This document shows positions 8,470 to 16,660 of a DNA stretch of 35,157 nucleotides, in pieces. How positions within the stretch are numbered: position 1 is the stretch's first letter; the number at the start of each line of letters is the position of its first letter. The stretch lies in the NCBI GenBank assembly GCA_013205155.1, contig JABMMT010000035.1, forward strand, positions 1 to 35,157, in the 5' to 3' direction. The notes below the pieces were generated by a model that saw only the letters and a list, made by a program, of their open reading frames with translations, was not told the origin of the DNA and made no database searches. Both the position numbers and the translations under genes were made by a program. Source of the DNA: Betaproteobacteria bacterium. GTDB lineage: Bacteria > Pseudomonadota > Gammaproteobacteria > Burkholderiales > Burkholderiaceae.

Positions 8470-8838
8470 TTAACTCGAGTATTGCTTCAGAAAATCTAAT
8501 GAAACTAGCTCAAGAGCTTTGATGTTAGTGCTTTCAAGTTTGATCATTGGTGCACACTTGGCTTGAACGGCCTCAATCCAGCGATTGAGGCAAAGACACC
8601 ATTGATCGCCTGCTACCAAACCAGGAAATTGATATTCTGGCCTAGGTGTAATCAGATCGTTGCCTTTGCTTAGGCTAAATTGTAAAAATTCCTTAGTGAC
8701 TATCGCACACACCAAATGACTCCCAATATCTTCCTCGTTAGTCTTGCAGCATCCATCTCGAAAAAATCCGGTAAGTGGTTCAAAGGAACAGGGAACCAAG
8801 GGTTGACCAAGCACATTTAGCGCCATATTTTTTTGCAT
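8470..8838 (-). CDS. DUF2237 family protein
   Basis: A 122-residue soluble protein matching the DUF2237 pattern: 'MALNVLGQPLVPCS', 'TGFFRDGCC', 'GSHLVCAIVTKEFLQFSLSKGNDL', 'PGLVAGDQWCLCLNRW' and an 'LESTNIKALELV' tail. Cys17, the pair near residues 30-31 and those in 'WCLCL' are conserved family features. The function of the family is unknown. A second in-frame ATG five codons in ('MALNVLG') is an equally good start. It is the first gene of a two-gene unit with the deacetylase, only 2 bp apart. The upstream 106 bp is a divergent control region shared with the chalcone-isomerase-like gene. Confidence 0.87.
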   Translation of the reverse strand: MQKNMALNVLGQPLVPCSFEPLTGFFRDGCCKTNEEDIGSHLVCAIVTKEFLQFSLSKGNDLITPRPEYQFPGLVAGDQWCLCLNRWIEAVQAKCAPMIKLESTNIKALELVSLDFLKQYSS

Positions 8839-8944
8839 AAAAGCCCTTTTATAAGTAATAAATATCAGTTTATTGAAATAAGTTTAAACTTGCTGAATAG
8901 TAAAGCCTTATACATCTATATTAGATCTGCTCCTAATACTCCAT

Positions 8945-9490
8945 ATGAAAAAATTCTTACTATCTATTTGTGCATTGCTTTGCTTGCATAGCTCGGTGAG
9001 CTTTGCGATGGATACGGCGCATATTAATTCAGCATTTGGCGCTACTAGACTTCAGGGCGCTGGAAAGCTAACTTGGTGGGGTTTTGATATTTATGATGCC
9101 ACTCTCTATCGTGCTGGTAGTCTCAGTTCTCCAGAATTTGCCTTAAATCTACGCTACCAAAAATCGTTTACAGGAATATCTATCGCCAACAAAACTGCGG
9201 AAGAGATGAAAAAAATGGGTATTCCTGATGCTCAGGCTGTTCTTTGGGGTAAAGAGATGGCCGCATTCTTCCCTAATGTAGAGCCTGGGCAAAATTTGAC
9301 AGCTATTTATACCCCCAAGCAAGGGACCTTATTTTTTTATGATGGCAAACAGATTGCTCAAGTCAAAGGCACTGAATTTTCAAAGGCATTTTTTGGAATT
9401 TGGTTCGATTCTAAAACTAGCGCACCCAAACTGCGTACTGAACTTCTTGGGCAACATTGTCCACCCCCACTCATTAGCGAAGGTTGTTAA
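8945..9490 (+). CDS. Secreted chalcone-isomerase-like protein
   Basis: A 181-residue protein with a signal peptide (about 1-21, ending 'SVSFAMD'). The mature part has the bacterial chalcone-isomerase-like pattern: 'GAGKLTWWGFDIYDATLY', 'FALNLRYQKSFTG', 'WGKEMAAFFPNVEPGQNL' and 'FFGIWFD'. In bacteria this fold usually lacks flavonoid isomerase activity and may bind fatty acids or other lipids; no function is settled. It is followed 3 bp later by a DUF3833 lipoprotein, so the two are probably co-expressed at the cell envelope. In many Proteobacteria both occur in a cluster with cyclopropane-fatty-acid synthase-like and DUF2177 proteins. Only a separate DUF2177 gene near 23 kb is seen here. Confidence 0.88.
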   Translation: MKKFLLSICALLCLHSSVSFAMDTAHINSAFGATRLQGAGKLTWWGFDIYDATLYRAGSLSSPEFALNLRYQKSFTGISIANKTAEEMKKMGIPDAQAVLWGKEMAAFFPNVEPGQNLTAIYTPKQGTLFFYDGKQIAQVKGTEFSKAFFGIWFDSKTSAPKLRTELLGQHCPPPLISEGC

Positions 9491-9493
9491 GTT

Positions 9494-10042
9494 ATGAAAA
9501 CAAATATATATAAATTAGCAGCATTAATTTTTATAAGCTTCTTATTGAGCGCCTGCTCAGGGCCAAAAATTTCTGATTACGCTAAAGAGAAGCCCACCCT
9601 AGAATTAAGTGAGTATTTTTCAGGAACGATTGATGCCTATGGAATATTTACAGATCGTAGTGGCGCAGTTGTAAAAAGATTTACCGTCTTAATTGAGGCT
9701 AAATGGTCAATAGTTGACGGCAAAAAAGTGGGTGTACTCGACGAAAGCTTTGAGTATTCTGATGGCAGTAAACAAAAAAGAATTTGGAAATTAACTGAAG
9801 TTTCTCCTGGTAGATATATCGGTAAAGCCGATGATGTGATAGGGGATGCCCAGGGTGAGTCAGCTGGAAATGCCTTAAATTGGGCCTATACCTTGGCATT
9901 GCCGGTTGACGGCACTATTTATCATGTACAGTTTGACGACTGGATGTATCTTGTAACTCCTAAGGTCATGATTAATAAGGCCAAGATGAGTAAGTTTGGA
10001 ATATATCTAGGCGAAGTGACGCTGAGTTTTTATAAGCGCTAA
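9494..10042 (+). CDS. DUF3833 lipoprotein
   Basis: A 182-residue protein with a clear lipoprotein signal: hydrophobic residues 8-18 and the lipobox Leu-Ser-Ala-Cys with Cys21 as the lipidated residue. The body matches DUF3833: 'EYFSGTIDAYGIFTDRSG', 'DESFEYSDGSKQKRIWKL', 'YIGKADDVIGDAQGESAGNA' and a C-terminal 'KFGIYLGEVTLSFYKR'. It should sit on the periplasmic face of the outer or inner membrane. It begins 3 bp after the chalcone-isomerase-like gene. An imperfect GTCTGA/TCAGAC hairpin with a short T-run follows at 10049-10071. The function of the family is unknown. Confidence 0.88.
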   Translation: MKTNIYKLAALIFISFLLSACSGPKISDYAKEKPTLELSEYFSGTIDAYGIFTDRSGAVVKRFTVLIEAKWSIVDGKKVGVLDESFEYSDGSKQKRIWKLTEVSPGRYIGKADDVIGDAQGESAGNALNWAYTLALPVDGTIYHVQFDDWMYLVTPKVMINKAKMSKFGIYLGEVTLSFYKR

Positions 10043-10048
10043 ACAGAG

Positions 10049-10071
10049 GTCTGAAACGTATCTCAGACTTT
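10049..10071 (+). terminator. Weak terminator-like hairpin after DUF3833 gene
   Basis: A 6-bp stem GTCTGA (10049-10054) and TCAGAC (10063-10068) with an 8-base loop, followed by only three T. It is placed 7 bp after the lipoprotein stop. The stem is short, so termination is possible but not assured. Confidence 0.3.
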
Positions 10072-10134
10072 GTACTACAGGAGCAGCTTTTAAAAACTGC
10101 AATCAGTATTTAATAAAAAATCATAAGGTGACAT

Positions 10135-11115
10135 GTGACAACAGCTCGAGTCGTTAGTCTTTCTGAACTCGGTAGTGCCGAGGTAATTAAATTGATCGAT
10201 CAAGAATTGCCTCCACCTGCAAAGGGTGAAGTACAAATTCGCCAAACTGCTATTGGGTTTAATTTTATTGATGTCTATCAGCGCTCTGGTGTCTATCCCT
10301 TAGATCTACCAACTGGCCTTGGTCATGAGGCCGTTGGGGTAGTAGAGGCCCTGGGTGAGACCGTTAGCAATTTTAAAATTGGCGATCGTGTCATGTATAT
10401 CAATGCTGGCATTGGTGCGTATGCAAGCGCTCGTAATGTACCCGCTGACAAATTAGTCCCAGTTCCAGATCAGATCTCGGATGAAGTAGCAGCAGCAGTT
10501 TTTTTCAAAGCCATGACAGCGCAATATCTTGTGCAAAAAACGTATCAGGTTAAGGCGGGTGATATCGTCCTGGTACATGCTGCTGCAGGTGGTGTTGGTC
10601 AAATTTTGGCAGGCTGGGCAAAAGCCTTAGGTGCTTTTGTTGTGGGTACTGTTGGATCTCCCGCCAAATTTGCTGCGGCTAAAGAGGCCGGATGTGATGC
10701 TGTGATCGATTACTCAAAGCCGAATTGGGTTGAAGAATTTATCAAAGCAACTGGCGGCAAAAAGGCTAATGTAGTTTATGACTCCGTTGCTAAAGATACC
10801 TTCTTGGGATCTTTAGATTGCACTGCTCCGTTTGGAACCGTTGCCTTATTTGGTGGTGCATCAGGACCTGCGCCTGAGATTCAGCCAGAAATCCTCAATA
10901 AGAAAGGCTGCTTATTCTTGACAAGACCTTCAGTATTTCCTCATAACGCAACTCCAGCTCTATTGCAGGAGAATGCCCGTGCGGTATTTGATGCAATAGC
11001 AAAGGGATATGTCAAGGTTCAAATTGGCGCTAAGTTTTCCTTAGAGCAGGCAGCAGATGTGCATCGTGCTGCTGAAGGAAGAAAGGTATCCGGCGCAATC
11101 ATCATGATTCCCTAA
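10135..11115 (+). CDS. NADPH:quinone oxidoreductase (zeta-crystallin-like MDR family)
   Basis: A 326-residue zinc-free medium-chain dehydrogenase/reductase. Signals are 'GFNFIDVYQRSGVYPLDLPTGLGHEAVG' near the N-terminus and the cofactor loop 'VLVHAAAGGVGQI' around residue 145-157. A 'HRAAEGRKVSGAIIM' C-terminus is typical of quinone reductase Qor. It should reduce quinones with NADPH in the cytosol. The start is GTG at 10135; an ATG two bases before is out of frame and closed at once. AAGGTG (10125-10130) gives a close ribosome site. The gene stands alone and ends in a good intrinsic terminator at 11134-11158. Confidence 0.93.
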   Translation: MTTARVVSLSELGSAEVIKLIDQELPPPAKGEVQIRQTAIGFNFIDVYQRSGVYPLDLPTGLGHEAVGVVEALGETVSNFKIGDRVMYINAGIGAYASARNVPADKLVPVPDQISDEVAAAVFFKAMTAQYLVQKTYQVKAGDIVLVHAAAGGVGQILAGWAKALGAFVVGTVGSPAKFAAAKEAGCDAVIDYSKPNWVEEFIKATGGKKANVVYDSVAKDTFLGSLDCTAPFGTVALFGGASGPAPEIQPEILNKKGCLFLTRPSVFPHNATPALLQENARAVFDAIAKGYVKVQIGAKFSLEQAADVHRAAEGRKVSGAIIMIP

Positions 11116-11133
11116 ATGAATATGCTTTGATCT

Positions 11134-11158
11134 AAGCCCAGTTTACGGGGGCTTTTTT
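11134..11158 (+). terminator. Intrinsic terminator of the quinone oxidoreductase gene
   Basis: An AAGCCC arm (11134-11139) pairs with GGGCTT (11149-11154) and runs straight into six T (11153-11158). It lies 18 bp after the stop codon. It cuts transcription before the Bug remnant and the ccm promoter. Confidence 0.7.
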
Positions 11159-11170
11159 ACTAGTAGGTTC

Positions 11171-11311
11171 ATTCCAGATCTTAGACAGCGTCTAGAGTCG
11201 GTCGGTTTTGTAGTGCCAACCCCAGGTTAGGCAGCTTATGTCAGCTTTTTAAAGTCGGAGATTGAGCAATGGGTCTCTTTGATTAAAAAATCAGGGATCA
11301 AGCCTGAATAG
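11171..11311 (+). pseudogene. C-terminal remnant of a Bug/TctC receptor gene
   Basis: One frame of this otherwise non-coding stretch reads 'IPDLRQRLESVGFVVPTPG', then an in-frame TAG (11228-11230), then 'AAYVSFLKSEIEQWVSLIKK' and a final 'SGIKPE' before TAG (11309-11311). This is the characteristic end of Bug receptors; compare '...WGKLITQSGIKSELN' in the intact copy at 3199-4164. Only about 46 codons remain, with a premature stop and no start, so it is a fossil. The first roughly 270 codons are gone and the quinone oxidoreductase terminator takes their place. This explains part of the 400-bp gap 11116-11515. The rest of that gap holds a palindrome and the ccm promoter. Confidence 0.75.
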
Positions 11312-11419
11312 TTGGTGTTTGATGCAGTTCAACGAGCTAGATCGAGGAAAAACGACTTTCGGTAGTTTTTTCTTGCTGAGCTCCCAAGGTTTATAATTCT
11401 CTAAACGATTGAATTAAAA

Positions 11420-11431
11420 GAGAATATTCTC
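11420..11431. promoter_or_regulatory. 12-bp perfect palindrome upstream of ccm promoter
   Basis: GAGAATATTCTC is an exact inverted repeat, 20 bp upstream of the TTGACA element of the putative ccm promoter. A related half (ATTCTCT) occurs at about 11395-11401. It could be an activator or repressor site, but no matching regulator gene is nearby. Confidence 0.3.
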
Positions 11432-11451
11432 AAAAAACCATTTTGCTTGGT

Positions 11452-11480
11452 TTGACAGCCCCTGTAGGGTCTTGGACAAT
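11452..11480 (+). promoter_or_regulatory. Putative sigma-70 promoter of the ccm operon
   Basis: A perfect -35 element TTGACA (11452-11457), a 17-bp spacer and a -10 element GACAAT (11475-11480, four of six consensus bases). Transcription would start near 11487, about 29 bases before ccmA. AGGAG at 11484-11488 is too far from the ATG at 11516 to be its ribosome site. Confidence 0.5.
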
Positions 11481-11515
11481 GACAGGAGTGGTTTGATTCA
11501 AGCCTACAACCTTTC

Positions 11516-12163
11516 ATGACAGCCACTATTCCTGCAACCTCCAGTAAGTCTGATCTTGTACTTCAAGCGCGAGCTCTGACCTGTGTGCGTGGCGAACGAC
11601 AGTTGTTTACTGGGCTGGATTTGCAATTGAATTCAGGTGAGTGTTTGCATGTGCGTGGTGCAAATGGGGTGGGTAAAACCAGCTTATTGCGACTCTTAAC
11701 AGGCTTATCTAAGCCTGAGTCAGGAGAAATTTTGTGGAAGCATCATTCTATTCAAGAAGATCCCAAGCAATATCACCGTGAACTTTTATTTTTGGGCCAT
11801 CGCGATGCATTGAAAGAAGATCTGACTGCTTTAGAAAATTTAGAAATGTACGCATCCCTGGACGATATTTCTATTACACACCAGCAGGCCCTGTCTTCTT
11901 TAGGGCGCTTTGGCTTACGTGGGCGTGAAGATCTACCAGTTCAATATTTATCTGCTGGTCAAAAGCGTCGGGTACTGATGGCACGCATGGCAATACATCA
12001 TGCCAAATTGTGGATTTTGGATGAGCCCTTTAACGCCCTTGATGTTGATGCTGTAAAAGCATTGCAAGATTTGATTGCAGAGCACCTTGAAATGGGTGGC
12101 TTAGTTGTTTTGACTAGTCATCAAGATATTCAGGTTCCTTATGTCAGGGTGTTAGAGCTGTGA
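11516..12163 (+). CDS. ccmA: Heme exporter ATP-binding protein CcmA
   Basis: A 215-residue ABC ATPase of cytochrome c maturation System I. With CcmB and CcmC it releases the holo-CcmE heme chaperone in the periplasm. The Walker A 'GANGVGKTS' is at about 48-56, the ABC signature 'LSAGQKRRVLMARM' at about 145-158, and the Walker B 'LWILDEPFNALD' follows. It is the first gene of the operon and overlaps ccmB by four bases (12160-12163, GTGA). No Shine-Dalgarno sequence precedes the ATG and no other in-frame start exists before the upstream stop, so translation initiation looks weak or unusual. Confidence 0.96.
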   Translation: MTATIPATSSKSDLVLQARALTCVRGERQLFTGLDLQLNSGECLHVRGANGVGKTSLLRLLTGLSKPESGEILWKHHSIQEDPKQYHRELLFLGHRDALKEDLTALENLEMYASLDDISITHQQALSSLGRFGLRGREDLPVQYLSAGQKRRVLMARMAIHHAKLWILDEPFNALDVDAVKALQDLIAEHLEMGGLVVLTSHQDIQVPYVRVLEL

Positions 12164-12825
12164 ACGCTTTTTTCGCCATCATTCATCGAGATTTACTCTT
12201 AGTCATGCGTCGCAAGAGTGAGGTTCTCACTGCACTCTTTTTCTTCGTGGTAGTCACTAGCCTTTTCCCTTTAGGAATTGGGGCTGATGGGGCTTTGCTG
12301 CGCAAGATTGCACCTGGCGTTCTTTGGGTGGCAGCTTTACTTTCGACTTTATTAGGTTTGCAGCGGATGTTTGCAGCAGACTATTTAGATGGCGCTTTGG
12401 AGCAGCTTATTTTGACCCCACAGTCTTTAGTGCTTTTAGTATCAGGAAAGATTGCGGCGCACTGGTTAGTCAGTGGTTTGCCCCTAGTGTTATTAGCCCC
12501 TATTATTGGTATTCAGTTTGATTTGGACGCTAGTTCCTTGTATGTATTAATGGCTAGCTTACTACTGGGGACCCCAGTGTTATCCTTGCTGGGCTCGATT
12601 GGCGCTGCCTTGACATTGGGAGTCCGGGGTGGAAGCGTGCTGATGAGCTTATTAATCCTGCCACTGTATGTACCCGTCCTTATTTTCGGGGCTGGGGCTG
12701 TTTATGCCAATAGTGTAGGCCTGGACATCACGGGTCATTTTTCACTGCTGGGCGCCTTATTGATTTTGGCTTTAGCATTTGTACCTTGGGTAAGCGCTGC
12801 TGCCCTAAAGATTGCGATTGAATGA
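12160..12825 (+). CDS. ccmB: Heme exporter membrane protein CcmB
   Basis: A 221-residue inner-membrane protein with six hydrophobic segments, the usual size and shape of CcmB. It opens 'MNAFFAIIHRDLLLVMRRKSE', the typical cytoplasmic start of the family, and has the conserved 'FAADYLDGALEQLIL' loop and 'LGTPVLSLLGSIGAALTLG'. It forms the ABC complex with CcmA and CcmC. The GTG start overlaps the ccmA stop, and the end overlaps ccmC by ATGA (12822-12825), so translation is coupled through the operon. Confidence 0.95.
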   Translation: MNAFFAIIHRDLLLVMRRKSEVLTALFFFVVVTSLFPLGIGADGALLRKIAPGVLWVAALLSTLLGLQRMFAADYLDGALEQLILTPQSLVLLVSGKIAAHWLVSGLPLVLLAPIIGIQFDLDASSLYVLMASLLLGTPVLSLLGSIGAALTLGVRGGSVLMSLLILPLYVPVLIFGAGAVYANSVGLDITGHFSLLGALLILALAFVPWVSAAALKIAIE

Positions 12826-13598
12826 GTAAGGTGAATAGTTTCTCTACCGCTGATAGTCGCTGGATAAATTGGTTTAAGTTGTCCAGCCCAAGCGCCTTTT
12901 ATCCGGTGGCGGGCAAACTCATTCCTATTTTTTGGGCACTTACAGCTATCTCTGGAATTGCTGGTTTATGGGTGAGTTTTTTTGTAGCACCAATTGATGC
13001 AGTTCAAGGTCAAGGCTATCGCATTATCTTTGTGCATGTACCTGCATCATGGATGTCTATGTTGATTTATTTAATGATGGCAGCATGGGCTGGTCTTGGT
13101 TTGATATTCAATACCCGTCTCTCTGCCATGATGGCGCAAGCACTGGCACCGGTCGGCGCATGGATGGCTTTTCTATCTTTGTGGACAGGTGCATTTTGGG
13201 GTAAGCCAATGTGGGGCACTTGGTGGGTGTGGGATGCTCGTCTAACTTCAGAATTAATTTTGTTATTCCTCTATTTGGGATTTATTGCACTGCAAGCCTC
13301 GATTGATAACCCACGCAGAGCAGATAAAGCGGGAGCAATATTAGCTCTGGTTGGCGTAGTCAATGTCCCTATTATTTATTTCTCGGTAAAGTGGTGGAAT
13401 ACCTTACATCAGGGCGCATCTGTTTCATTAAATAAAGCACCAGCTATGGCGCAAACCATGGTTTGGGGTATGTTATTGATGACCTTATGTTTCTGGATGT
13501 ATTCCATTGCGGTGAGCCTAATGCGAGTTCGAACTCTGATTCTTGAGCGTGAGGCCCATACTGACTGGGTGAGACAATTAAACGAGGTCAACCATTAA
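12822..13598 (+). CDS. ccmC: Heme ABC transporter permease/heme handling protein CcmC
   Basis: A 258-residue, six-helix inner-membrane protein that presents heme on the periplasmic side and attaches it to CcmE. The tryptophan-rich heme-binding WWD motif is intact ('MWGTWWVWDARLTSELILL', about residues 129-147). It is flanked by the two conserved periplasmic histidines in 'IFVHVPASW' and 'WWNTLHQGASV'. It is translationally coupled to ccmB (ATGA overlap). Its final TAA ends at 13598, the base that starts the ccmD ATG. Confidence 0.96.
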   Translation: MSKVNSFSTADSRWINWFKLSSPSAFYPVAGKLIPIFWALTAISGIAGLWVSFFVAPIDAVQGQGYRIIFVHVPASWMSMLIYLMMAAWAGLGLIFNTRLSAMMAQALAPVGAWMAFLSLWTGAFWGKPMWGTWWVWDARLTSELILLFLYLGFIALQASIDNPRRADKAGAILALVGVVNVPIIYFSVKWWNTLHQGASVSLNKAPAMAQTMVWGMLLMTLCFWMYSIAVSLMRVRTLILEREAHTDWVRQLNEVNH

Positions 13599-13783
13599 TG
13601 TGGAATAGTCCTTCAGAATTTTTTGCCATGGGTGGTTATGCACTTTACGTATGGTGCAGTTTTGGCGCTTGTGCTCTAGTCTTATTCCTAGAGCTTATAG
13701 TGATACGCAGGCGTAATAATGCAGTGATTGGTAGATTGAAGCAGCAATTTATAGCAGAGCGTTTTGATAAAGAGAGTAGTTAG
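13598..13783 (+). CDS. ccmD: Small heme exporter accessory protein CcmD
   Basis: A 61-residue single-helix membrane protein. '[39 protein letters not shown]' is the classic CcmD layout: a Trp/Tyr-rich periplasmic start, one helix, then a basic cytoplasmic tail. It stabilises CcmE and the CcmABC complex during release of holo-CcmE. Its position between ccmC and ccmE, sharing one base with each neighbour, confirms the call even though the sequence alone is short. Confidence 0.93.
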   Translation: MWNSPSEFFAMGGYALYVWCSFGACALVLFLELIVIRRRNNAVIGRLKQQFIAERFDKESS

Positions 13784-14217
13784 TGAAGCCTAGACATAAG
13801 CGTGCATTACTAATAGTTGCTGCTGTAGCGGTGATCGGTGTTGCTGCGCTCTTGATTCTGAATGCGCTCAATAGCAATATTGCTTTGTATGTCACGCCAA
13901 GCGATGTGGCTGCAGGAAAATCACCACAAGGACAGGCGTTCCGAATTGGTGGCATGGTCAAGGACGATTCAGTAAAACGTGACGGCTTGACGGTTCATTT
14001 TGTCATTACTGATTTAGTAAAAGATATTCCAGTTTCTTATACTGGAATTCTTCCAGATTTATTTAAAGAAGGTAAGGGCGCGGTCATTCAAGGCCGGCTG
14101 GATTCTAAGGGTCAATTTATTGCGAGCGAAGTTCTTGCTAAGCATGATGAAAATTATATGCCTCCAGAAGCCCAGCATGCATTAGAGCAAGCACAAAAAA
14201 ATGGAGGTACTAAATGA
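13783..14217 (+). CDS. ccmE: Cytochrome c-type biogenesis heme chaperone CcmE
   Basis: A 144-residue periplasmic heme chaperone anchored by an N-terminal helix (about residues 8-28) and followed by an OB-fold beta barrel. The covalent heme-binding His121 and the heme-ligand Tyr125 form the expected HxxxY motif ('[12 protein letters not shown]'), so this is the common histidine type, not the CXXXY variant. The start is GTG, overlapping the ccmD TAG by one base. The stop overlaps the ccmF start by ATGA (14214-14217). It receives heme from CcmC and delivers it to CcmF/CcmH. Confidence 0.96.
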   Translation: MKPRHKRALLIVAAVAVIGVAALLILNALNSNIALYVTPSDVAAGKSPQGQAFRIGGMVKDDSVKRDGLTVHFVITDLVKDIPVSYTGILPDLFKEGKGAVIQGRLDSKGQFIASEVLAKHDENYMPPEAQHALEQAQKNGGTK

Positions 14218-16133
14218 TTCCTGAGTTTGGACATTACGCGCTCATTCTGGCGCTCTGTATTGCGGTCATACAAGGGATACTGCCACTTGTGGGGGCACAT
14301 CAAGGCCGTCGTGAGTGGTTGATACTGGCACGACCTGCAGCGCAAACAGTTTTCCTATTGTTATTGATTGCCTTCTTGTGCTTAACATGGAGTTTTTACA
14401 TCAATGATTTCTCAGTGCTTTATGTAGCTGAGCATTCTAATTCTCTGCAACCGATGATGTATCGCTTAGGGGCAGTTTGGGGAGGCCATGAGGGCTCATT
14501 ATTACTCTGGGTATTTTTATTAAGTACCTGGACTATTTTGGTTGCACAGCTTTCTAAGGCGCTCGATGAGTTTATGGTTTCTAGGGTCATTGGAGTTTTA
14601 GGTTTGGTCATTAGTGGTTTGCTTTTATTCGTCATTGCTACTTCCAATCCATTTACTAGATTATTGCCTGCTGCGCAGGATGGACGATCTTTAAATCCAC
14701 TATTACAAGATCCAGGTTTAGTATTCCATCCGCCGATGCTATACATGGGGTATGTTGGTTTTTCTGTAGCATTTGCATTTGCTATTGCTTCGTTATTGTC
14801 TGGTCGTTTGGATGCAGCATGGGCACGCTGGTCAAGGCCATGGACAACTGCTGCATGGATCTTTCTAACTCTCGGTATCGCCTTAGGATCTTGGTGGGCT
14901 TATTACGAATTAGGTTGGGGAGGTTGGTGGTTTTGGGACCCCGTGGAAAATGCCTCATTTATTCCCTGGTTAGTTGGCACAGCGCTATTACATTCCTTGG
15001 CTGTTACTGAGAAGCGCGGTGGCTTTAAAAGCTGGACTATATTGCTTGCGATCACCGCTTTTTCTTTATCCCTCTTGGGGACTTTCTTAGTTCGCTCAGG
15101 AGTACTGACTTCAGTACATGCTTTTGCTACTGATCCAAAGCGCGGTATTTTTATTTTGATCTTTTTATCTTTGGTTGTTGGCTCATCATTAGCCCTTTAT
15201 GCATGGCGTGCACCGAAGAGCACCATGGGCGGTAAATTTAGCTTAAGTTCACGTGAGACAATCATTCTGCTTGGCAATGTGTTTCTAGTAGTTTCAGCGG
15301 GCTCCATATTGCTGGGAACTTTATATCCTTTATTAATAGACGCACTTCATTTAGGCAAGATTTCTGTTGGGCCTCCATACTTCAATAGTGTCTTTGTGCC
15401 CATCACGGCTCCATTATTAGTATTGATGGGAATAGGACCGTGGGCTAACTGGAAAAATACCAATCTTTTGACTGTTCTAAAGCGCCTATGGCTCGCAGGA
15501 TTAGTGGCGATTGTTGCTGGTATCGCCATTCCCTTGACGATGGGTGAGTTCACTTGGCTTGCCAGCCTTGGTTTCTTGTTAGCGTTTTGGGTGATTGCCT
15601 CTGGGTGTTTGCAGATTATTCGCCAAGCTAAGACGGGTAAGCCAACTCGCTCTTTTATTGGCATGCAATTTGCTCACTTAGGAATTGCCGTCTTTGTGAT
15701 TGGCGTAACCATGGTAGGCGCCTATCAAGAAGAAAAGGATGTACGGATGTCGGCTGGTGAAACTGTCAGCGTTGGTGGCTATCAGATCCAGTTACAAACG
15801 GTAAAACCAGCTCCCGGACCAAACTACAATGCGATGCGCGGCACTTTCTTGCTCAGTAAAAATGGAGTGAGTGAGGCAACCCTTTACCCTGAAAAGCGTA
15901 GTTACTTTACTTCTACGATGCCTATGACCGAGGCTGCGATCGATATTGGTCTGACCCGCGATATTTATGTTTCATTAGGCGAAGATCTTGGCGATCGGTC
16001 TTGGGCGGTGCGCGTCTACTACAAGCCATTTGTGGATTGGATTTGGGGTGGTTGCTTGCTCATGGCTTTAGGCGGCGTCTTATCAATTTCAGATAAGCGC
16101 TATCGCATAAGATTAAGAAAGCAAACTTCATGA
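14214..16133 (+). CDS. ccmF: Heme lyase subunit CcmF
   Basis: A 639-residue polytopic membrane protein, full length for CcmF. The WWD motif is in '[18 protein letters not shown]' (about residues 227-244), and the heme-ligand region lies around '[19 protein letters not shown]' (about 167-185). The long hydrophobic stretch continues to a periplasmic domain near the C-terminus and a final helix ('[20 protein letters not shown]'). With CcmH and CcmI it attaches heme to CXXCH motifs of apocytochromes. It overlaps ccmE upstream and ccmG downstream by four bases each. Confidence 0.96.
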   Translation: MIPEFGHYALILALCIAVIQGILPLVGAHQGRREWLILARPAAQTVFLLLLIAFLCLTWSFYINDFSVLYVAEHSNSLQPMMYRLGAVWGGHEGSLLLWVFLLSTWTILVAQLSKALDEFMVSRVIGVLGLVISGLLLFVIATSNPFTRLLPAAQDGRSLNPLLQDPGLVFHPPMLYMGYVGFSVAFAFAIASLLSGRLDAAWARWSRPWTTAAWIFLTLGIALGSWWAYYELGWGGWWFWDPVENASFIPWLVGTALLHSLAVTEKRGGFKSWTILLAITAFSLSLLGTFLVRSGVLTSVHAFATDPKRGIFILIFLSLVVGSSLALYAWRAPKSTMGGKFSLSSRETIILLGNVFLVVSAGSILLGTLYPLLIDALHLGKISVGPPYFNSVFVPITAPLLVLMGIGPWANWKNTNLLTVLKRLWLAGLVAIVAGIAIPLTMGEFTWLASLGFLLAFWVIASGCLQIIRQAKTGKPTRSFIGMQFAHLGIAVFVIGVTMVGAYQEEKDVRMSAGETVSVGGYQIQLQTVKPAPGPNYNAMRGTFLLSKNGVSEATLYPEKRSYFTSTMPMTEAAIDIGLTRDIYVSLGEDLGDRSWAVRVYYKPFVDWIWGGCLLMALGGVLSISDKRYRIRLRKQTS

Positions 16134-16660
16134 AGTCTAAGTTTCTGATTCCCTTAATGATTTTTGGGGTCTTGGTAGCCTTTCTCGCGCTTGGTTTGAA
16201 TCGCAATCCACAAGAAGTGCCATCTCCTTTGATTAATAAAGCAGCGCCGGCATTTGAGATTGCGCAACTAGAGCAAACCAATAAGATGTTTTCACCAGAG
16301 AGCATGAAGGGGCAAGTATGGATTCTGAATGTTTGGGCCTCATGGTGTGCTGCCTGTCGTGAAGAGCATCCGGTGCTTGTAGAGTTGGCTAAGTCCCAAA
16401 TTGCCCCGGTGATTGGTCTTGATTACAAAGATAAGCGTGATGATGCTTTGGCAATGCTCGCAAATCAAGGTAACCCATACCTTCTGTCAGCCTTTGATGC
16501 AAATGGACGCGTAGGAATCGATTATGGCGTGTATGGTGTGCCAGAAACTTATGTGATCGATCGAGCAGGGATTATTCGTTTTAAACACATTGGTCCCATT
16601 AGCACTGATGTATTAAATAAAAAGATTTATCCCTTGGTCAGTGAGTTAAAGAAATCGTGA
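16130..16660 (+). CDS. ccmG: Periplasmic thiol:disulfide oxidoreductase CcmG/DsbE
   Basis: A 176-residue membrane-anchored thioredoxin-fold protein that keeps the apocytochrome or CcmH cysteines reduced for heme attachment. An N-terminal helix covers about residues 5-22. The active site is Cys73-Ala-Ala-Cys76 in 'WASWCAACREEHP', where many CcmG proteins have a CPxC centre. The cis-proline segment 'GVYGVPETYVIDRAG' follows. It overlaps ccmF and ccmH by ATGA and GTGA, so expression is coupled. Electrons would come from a DsbD-like or CcdA protein outside this window. Confidence 0.95.
   Translation: MKSKFLIPLMIFGVLVAFLALGLNRNPQEVPSPLINKAAPAFEIAQLEQTNKMFSPESMKGQVWILNVWASWCAACREEHPVLVELAKSQIAPVIGLDYKDKRDDALAMLANQGNPYLLSAFDANGRVGIDYGVYGVPETYVIDRAGIIRFKHIGPISTDVLNKKIYPLVSELKKS

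Noticed and set aside
11344-11372. AAAAAC...GTTTTT-type terminator in the pre-ccm gap
   Set aside because: The core of the stem has a mismatch and pairs almost only by A-T, so it is too weak to call.
14420-14746. Antisense open frames within the ccm genes
   Set aside because: They are shadows of strongly conserved ccm coding sequence on the other strand and show no family features or ribosome sites.
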